Shown piece after piece: positions 60,710-64,000 of a DNA stretch of 64,000 nt. The stretch lies in NCBI GenBank assembly GCA_035384605.1, contig DAOOIV010000011.1, positions 16,273 through 80,272 on the forward strand, in the 5' to 3' direction. Below the pieces are notes generated by a model, which was not told where the DNA came from, searched no databases, and saw only the letters and a list, made by a program, of their open reading frames with translations. Position 1 is the first letter of the stretch. Every line of letters starts with the position of its first letter. The DNA comes from Phycisphaerae bacterium. Its GTDB lineage: Bacteria; Planctomycetota; Phycisphaerae; UBA1845; PWPN01. Both the position numbers and the translations under genes were made by a program.

Positions 60710-61599
60710 CAGTGGTCCCTCAGCTCGATGGTCTGCCGGCCGGCAAACAGGCCGCTCGGGCGCACAATCAGCACCATGAGCAGGACGACCAGGGCAACCG
60801 CCTCCTTGTAGGCAACGGGCATCTGGCTCACGGCAAAGGCTTCCATCAGTCCGAGCAGCAGTCCCGCCGCAACCGCGGCCATGCTGTTGCCGAGCCCTCC
60901 GAGAATTGCCACCGTGAAGCCTTTGATGGCCAGGGGGGCGCCCATGTCGTACTGCGTCTGCATCACCGGGGAAATCGCGCATCCGGCCAGCGCGCCGATG
61001 GCGGCGCTGAGCATGAAAGAGAGCGTGACCATGCGGGAATCCTTGATGCCGCAGAGTTGGGCCGCCATCCGATCGTCGGCGCAGGCCCGCATCGCACGAC
61101 CGGTCGGCGTGAACCGGAAGAACAGCGTCAAGCCGGCAACGATGACGGCACACATGCCCAGCACCCAGAGGTCCTGGGGGGAGACTCTTGCGCCGAAAAG
61201 CGGGAAGGTCGAGACGGCCGTACCGGTGAAATACGGAAGGGCCCTGACTTGCTCGTCCCACACGTGCAGCATGCCCTCGCGCAGCACAATCGAGATGCCG
61301 ATGGTGATCACGATGAGCCGCAGGACGGGGGCATGGCGGACGGGGCGGATAAACACGAACTCGACCAACGCGCCCAGCAGCATGGTGATGACCACCGCCA
61401 AGGCGACGGCAACCGGCAGCGGCACGAAATGGTTCAGGCTGATGGCCGTCATCGCTCCAACGATGAGAAACTCACCCTGGGCGAAGTTGATGACGCCGGT
61501 GGTGCTGTAGATGATGTTGAAGCCGATGGCAACAATTGCGTACACGCTGCCGTTACGGATGCCGGCAACGCAATACTGCAGCGCCTGGGTGAGTTCCAT
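60709..61599 (-). CDS. livH: Branched-chain amino acid-type ABC importer permease LivH
   Basis: 296-residue permease, first pore subunit. GSVYAIVAIGFNIIYSTTGVINFAQGEFLIVGAM is the strong LivH N-terminal signature; MRACADDRMAAQLCGIKDSRMVTLSFMLSAAIGALAG is the conserved coupling loop, and AILGGLGNSMAAVAAGLLLGLME follows. It lies 39 bases after livK and overlaps livM by one base. Confidence 0.95.
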   Translation of the reverse strand: MELTQALQYCVAGIRNGSVYAIVAIGFNIIYSTTGVINFAQGEFLIVGAMTAISLNHFVPLPVAVALAVVITMLLGALVEFVFIRPVRHAPVLRLIVITIGISIVLREGMLHVWDEQVRALPYFTGTAVSTFPLFGARVSPQDLWVLGMCAVIVAGLTLFFRFTPTGRAMRACADDRMAAQLCGIKDSRMVTLSFMLSAAIGALAGCAISPVMQTQYDMGAPLAIKGFTVAILGGLGNSMAAVAAGLLLGLMEAFAVSQMPVAYKEAVALVVLLMVLIVRPSGLFAGRQTIELRDH

Positions 61600-61638
61600 C
61601 TAAGCTCAGACTCCTGGGATCGGATTGCCGTGTATCGT

Positions 61639-62829
61639 TTACTCCTTTGGGGCAATCACAAACTTACCCTCCTTCACGGTCAGGAGTTCGAAAGCATCGG
61701 CATCCAAGCCGGTGTGGTCCGTAGGCGACATATTGAAGATGCCCGCGGTTCCAACGAGCCCTTTGAGGTTTTCGATGGCATCACGGACCTTCTCGCGATC
61801 GTCGGTACCTGCCTTCTTGATGGCCTCGACGAGAATCAACAGGGCGTCATAAGCGTGCCCACCGAAGGTGCTGGCTTCCTCATTGTATTTGCTCTCGTAA
61901 TCCTTCTTGTAGGACATCAGCAGGGCCTTCTGGGGATGGTCGTCGGGCAGTTGCTCGGCGACCAGGAGGCGTCCGCACGGGAACAGGGTGCCGTTAGCCG
62001 CCTCTCCCCCGGCTTGGGCGTACTTGATGTTGCCGAACCCGTGACTCTGGAAGAGGGGGACGTCCAAACCGATCTGCTTCATGTTCTTGGCAACCAGGCT
62101 CTGGGCGGGAACGATGGACCAGTTGACCACTGCCTGGACGTCCTTGCCCTTGACCTTGGTCAGCACGTCGGTCAGGTCAGTCACCTCCTTGGGGTAGACC
62201 TCGGCGATGGCAATAGTCAGACCGTGCTCCGGAGCCAGTTTTTCAAGCTGTTCCCTGCCGGCCGTCCCGAAGCCATCACTGCTGACCACGACGCCGATTT
62301 TCGAAATGCCGCGTTTTTTCATGGCCTCATAAATCACCTTCACGGCATCGCTGTCTTTTTGAGGGCTCTTAAATACGTAGCTCGCGAGGGGTTCGACGAT
62401 TTTTTCCGCGGCGGCGCACGAGACAAGGATCATCTTGCTGTCCTGGCAAAGCTGCTTGATAGCCATCGTCTCACCGCTGGTCGACGGGCCGATGATCGCC
62501 AGAACCTTCTCTTCATCGATGAGCTGCTTGGCCAGCGAGAGGGCCTTCTCGGGGCTTGCCCCGGAATCCTTGATGATGACCTCCAGCTTGCGGCCGAGGA
62601 CGCCGCCCTCGTTGTTGATCTTCTCCACGAGCATTTGCGTCGTCTTCTCTTCGGGGGCCCCCAGGAACGCCGCGGGACCGGTGATGGAGAAGATGGCTCC
62701 GATCCTGATAGGACCGGCGTCGGCCGGTTTTGTGGTCGTCGGGGCCTTCGACGAATCCTTGCACCCGGCCAAGCCAACGAACAACCCCAGACCCACAATT
62801 CCCAGAATGATGCAAGTGCGCTTTGTCAT
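61639..62829 (-). CDS. livK: Branched-chain amino acid-type ABC importer binding lipoprotein LivK
   Basis: 396-residue receptor, likely lipid-anchored at Cys 23 (LFVGLAGC lipobox). The start of the mature domain, PIRIGAIFSITGPAAFLGAPEEK, and IIGPSTSGETMAIKQL are typical of periplasmic binding protein type I of the HAAT group; VFKSPQKDSDAVKVIYEAMKKRGISKIGVV is the hinge region. The ligand is probably an amino acid or an aromatic/branched-chain acid. First transporter gene of the operon, 28 bases after the ACT-domain gene. Confidence 0.93.
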   Translation of the reverse strand: MTKRTCIILGIVGLGLFVGLAGCKDSSKAPTTTKPADAGPIRIGAIFSITGPAAFLGAPEEKTTQMLVEKINNEGGVLGRKLEVIIKDSGASPEKALSLAKQLIDEEKVLAIIGPSTSGETMAIKQLCQDSKMILVSCAAAEKIVEPLASYVFKSPQKDSDAVKVIYEAMKKRGISKIGVVVSSDGFGTAGREQLEKLAPEHGLTIAIAEVYPKEVTDLTDVLTKVKGKDVQAVVNWSIVPAQSLVAKNMKQIGLDVPLFQSHGFGNIKYAQAGGEAANGTLFPCGRLLVAEQLPDDHPQKALLMSYKKDYESKYNEEASTFGGHAYDALLILVEAIKKAGTDDREKVRDAIENLKGLVGTAGIFNMSPTDHTGLDADAFELLTVKEGKFVIAPKE

Positions 62830-62857
62830 GTCTACCTTCCTTTCGAAACGAAGACAG

Positions 62858-63289
62858 TCACAGATCCTTTATCGCATCTTCCGACAGGATGGCGATTCCG
62901 CTTCGCCTGAGCGTCTCGGCTGCGCGAGCCGCGTCGTCGATCTTGAACACCACCAATGCCTGCTCGGCCTTTTTCTTCATAAAGGCGTAAATATACTCGA
63001 TGTTGATTCCCTCGCGGTCCAGCAGCTCAACGATCCGATGGAGGCCGCCCGGCCGGTCATCGATCTCGATGGCAATGACCTCGGTTTCCTGGACGACGAA
63101 ACCATTCAACTTGAGGACCCGAACACACCGGACACGGTCATCCACGATCAGCCGGAGCACCCCGAAGTCGGGCGTGTCGGCCAGCGACAAGGCTCGGATG
63201 TTGATGCCTTCCCCGGCCAGCAAGCCGGTCACTTCGGCGATTCTACCCTTCTTATTCTCCAGAAAGACGCACACCTGCTTGGCGTACAT
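62858..63289 (-). CDS. Tandem ACT-domain protein
   Basis: 143 residues made of two ACT domains: VCVFLENKKGRIAEVTGLLAGEGINIRALSL (about 6-40) and IAIEIDDRPGGLHRIVELLDREGINIEYIYAF (about 72-105). ACT domains bind amino acids; stand-alone double-ACT proteins of this kind sit in operons with PaaK-like ligases and Liv importers and are thought to sense amino acids. AAGGAG six bases upstream fixes ATG 63289; the longer frame to 63787 lies across featureless sequence. It heads the operon. Confidence 0.88.
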   Translation of the reverse strand: MYAKQVCVFLENKKGRIAEVTGLLAGEGINIRALSLADTPDFGVLRLIVDDRVRCVRVLKLNGFVVQETEVIAIEIDDRPGGLHRIVELLDREGINIEYIYAFMKKKAEQALVVFKIDDAARAAETLRRSGIAILSEDAIKDL

Positions 63290-64000
63290 GCTGATCTCCT
63301 TGACGCAAGCCACCGGGTGAAACGATGAGTGCGTGTATCCTACCGCCGGCAGCGAGCAGCGACAAGCCGCGCCGAGCGAGTATGGCTGTCGCGAGTGCGG
63401 CAACCGTCGTCGGGCACGGACGGACCCGGGAGAGACAATGGCGTAAACACGCCATGCCGGCACGGTGGTCAGCCTCGCCATTGAAGACGTCTGGGTATCC
63501 GGCATCGCAATCAGCGGCGACGGCCGAACGGAGGCGAGACTGCGTGTCGGGAATCTGACAAATGCTAATACATGTCTATGGAGTTTTTTATATCTTAGAC
63601 ACCAGTATCGGGGGGTGGGCGTTCGAATGGTCGTGTCACTTCCCTTCCGGAGCGGCAGGGTCGGCGTGCTCCGAACATCAAGGCCCCTCGCTTGCGGTCG
63701 GGGTTCTGTAAGAGCCGCCTGGACTGTCACGGACCCGCCCTTCGCCAACGGCCGGGAACGGCCTTGATGTGTTCGGCCCGGCAACATATAATAAAGCAGG
63801 AGTTAGACAGGAAGCGTGGTCTTGGATAGGGAGGTGTGTGGCCTCGGATGAGTTTGAATACGGGCTCGATGGCGAGTCCGTGACAACCTGATTGACGCGC
63901 GTGCGTCAAGACGCTGCTTCACAGAAAACCGGCAAGTTACTTATGGTCAACTTTAGCCGTTTTTCTTTGTGCTCATGACCATGGGTGCTTCACAAAACAC
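63290..64000. other. Right-end region, no supported gene
   Basis: Upstream of the ACT-liv operon, whose promoter must lie here. An AT-rich island spans about 63550-63600, the strongest drop in GC in this area. A consensus promoter at 63765-63793 points right. Beyond it, to the window edge, no frame of note is seen; a word like TGCTTCACA is repeated at about 63915 and 63986. Confidence 0.45.
63765..63793 (+). promoter_or_regulatory. Strong consensus sigma-70-type promoter facing the right edge
   Basis: TTGATG at 63765-63770 and a perfect TATAAT at 63788-63793, with the optimal 17-base spacer. Transcription would start near 63800 and run rightward out of the window through at least 200 bases without a credible ORF, so the product is either a long-leader mRNA or a structural RNA. 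Confidence 0.55.

Noticed and set aside
60712..62910. A 732-codon rightward frame opposite livH and livK
   Set aside because: The antisense frame is rich in histidine, glutamine and arginine and lacks domains; both opposite genes have strong family motifs.
63915..64000. boxA-like words (TGCTTCACA) suggesting an rRNA leader
   Set aside because: Two loose matches to boxA without a 16S start in the window; too weak to call an rRNA operon.
1..64000. Prophage, integrative element or genomic island
   Set aside because: No integrase, transposase, phage structural gene or tRNA-flanked boundary was recognised; most genes are ordinary chromosomal functions.

Overview
The window looks like chromosomal DNA of a planctomycete, most likely of the Phycisphaerae or a related lineage, from an uncultured genome. 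The grounds are the GC-rich sequence, a fused lpxC-fabZ inside an ompH-lpxD-lpxC/fabZ-lpxA cluster, a DUF1573 protein, a PEP-CTERM surface protein, a dockerin protein, a type II prepilin-like protein, and several Tat-exported sugar-metabolism proteins. I see no rRNA, tRNA, CRISPR array, integrase or transposase gene. About 45 genes are supported.

Layout. 1-789 is the N-terminal part of a flagellin cut by the left edge. 1236-5138 holds a DUF1573 protein with three thioredoxin domains, and ferrochelatase. 5594-6223 is a DUF104-type antitoxin followed by a frameshifted PIN toxin. 6309-9832 is a carbohydrate ABC importer (binding protein and two permeases, no ATPase). After a repeat-rich gap come an OPT-family transporter, mfd and an overlapping parvulin-type lipoprotein (10337-17177), then a Tat-exported aldo/keto reductase fused to a ferredoxin domain and a Tat-exported unknown protein (17485-20566).

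20882-26111 is the lipid A cluster, read leftward, and its last gene is a Gfo/Idh/MocA dehydrogenase of the kind (GnnA) that prepares UDP-GlcNAc for 3-amino sugar synthesis. 26593-32150 carries aspartate kinase, a cupin with an epimerase, a secreted dockerin protein and a prepilin-like protein. 32418-39179 has a secreted BNR-type protein, a palindromic repeat array, a translationally coupled pair of membrane-anchored dynamin-like GTPases and an acetoacetate decarboxylase-like protein. 39858-42920 is a 1020-residue PEP-CTERM protein with a perfect internal 543 bp duplication. 43298-51211 holds a P1 (S58) peptidase, ribH-nusB-ftsY, a Nudix protein with an enlarged Nudix box, and ftsK. 51396-56600 is carbohydrate metabolism (six-hairpin glycosidase-like, uronate isomerase-like, Tat-exported sugar isomerase-like). 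56820-63289 is one leftward operon: an ACT-domain protein, LivK-H-M-G-F and a phenylacetate-CoA ligase-like enzyme, readable as uptake plus CoA activation of an amino-acid-related acid.

The least explained parts are the tandem GTPases with DxxD in place of DxxG, the lipid A dehydrogenase, the triple-thioredoxin protein, and several intergenic repeat families. One 43-nt element has two copies that differ by compensatory changes in a stem. A strong consensus promoter at 63765-63793 fires off the right edge with no ORF behind it. All functions are read from sequence motifs recognised by eye; no database search was run.
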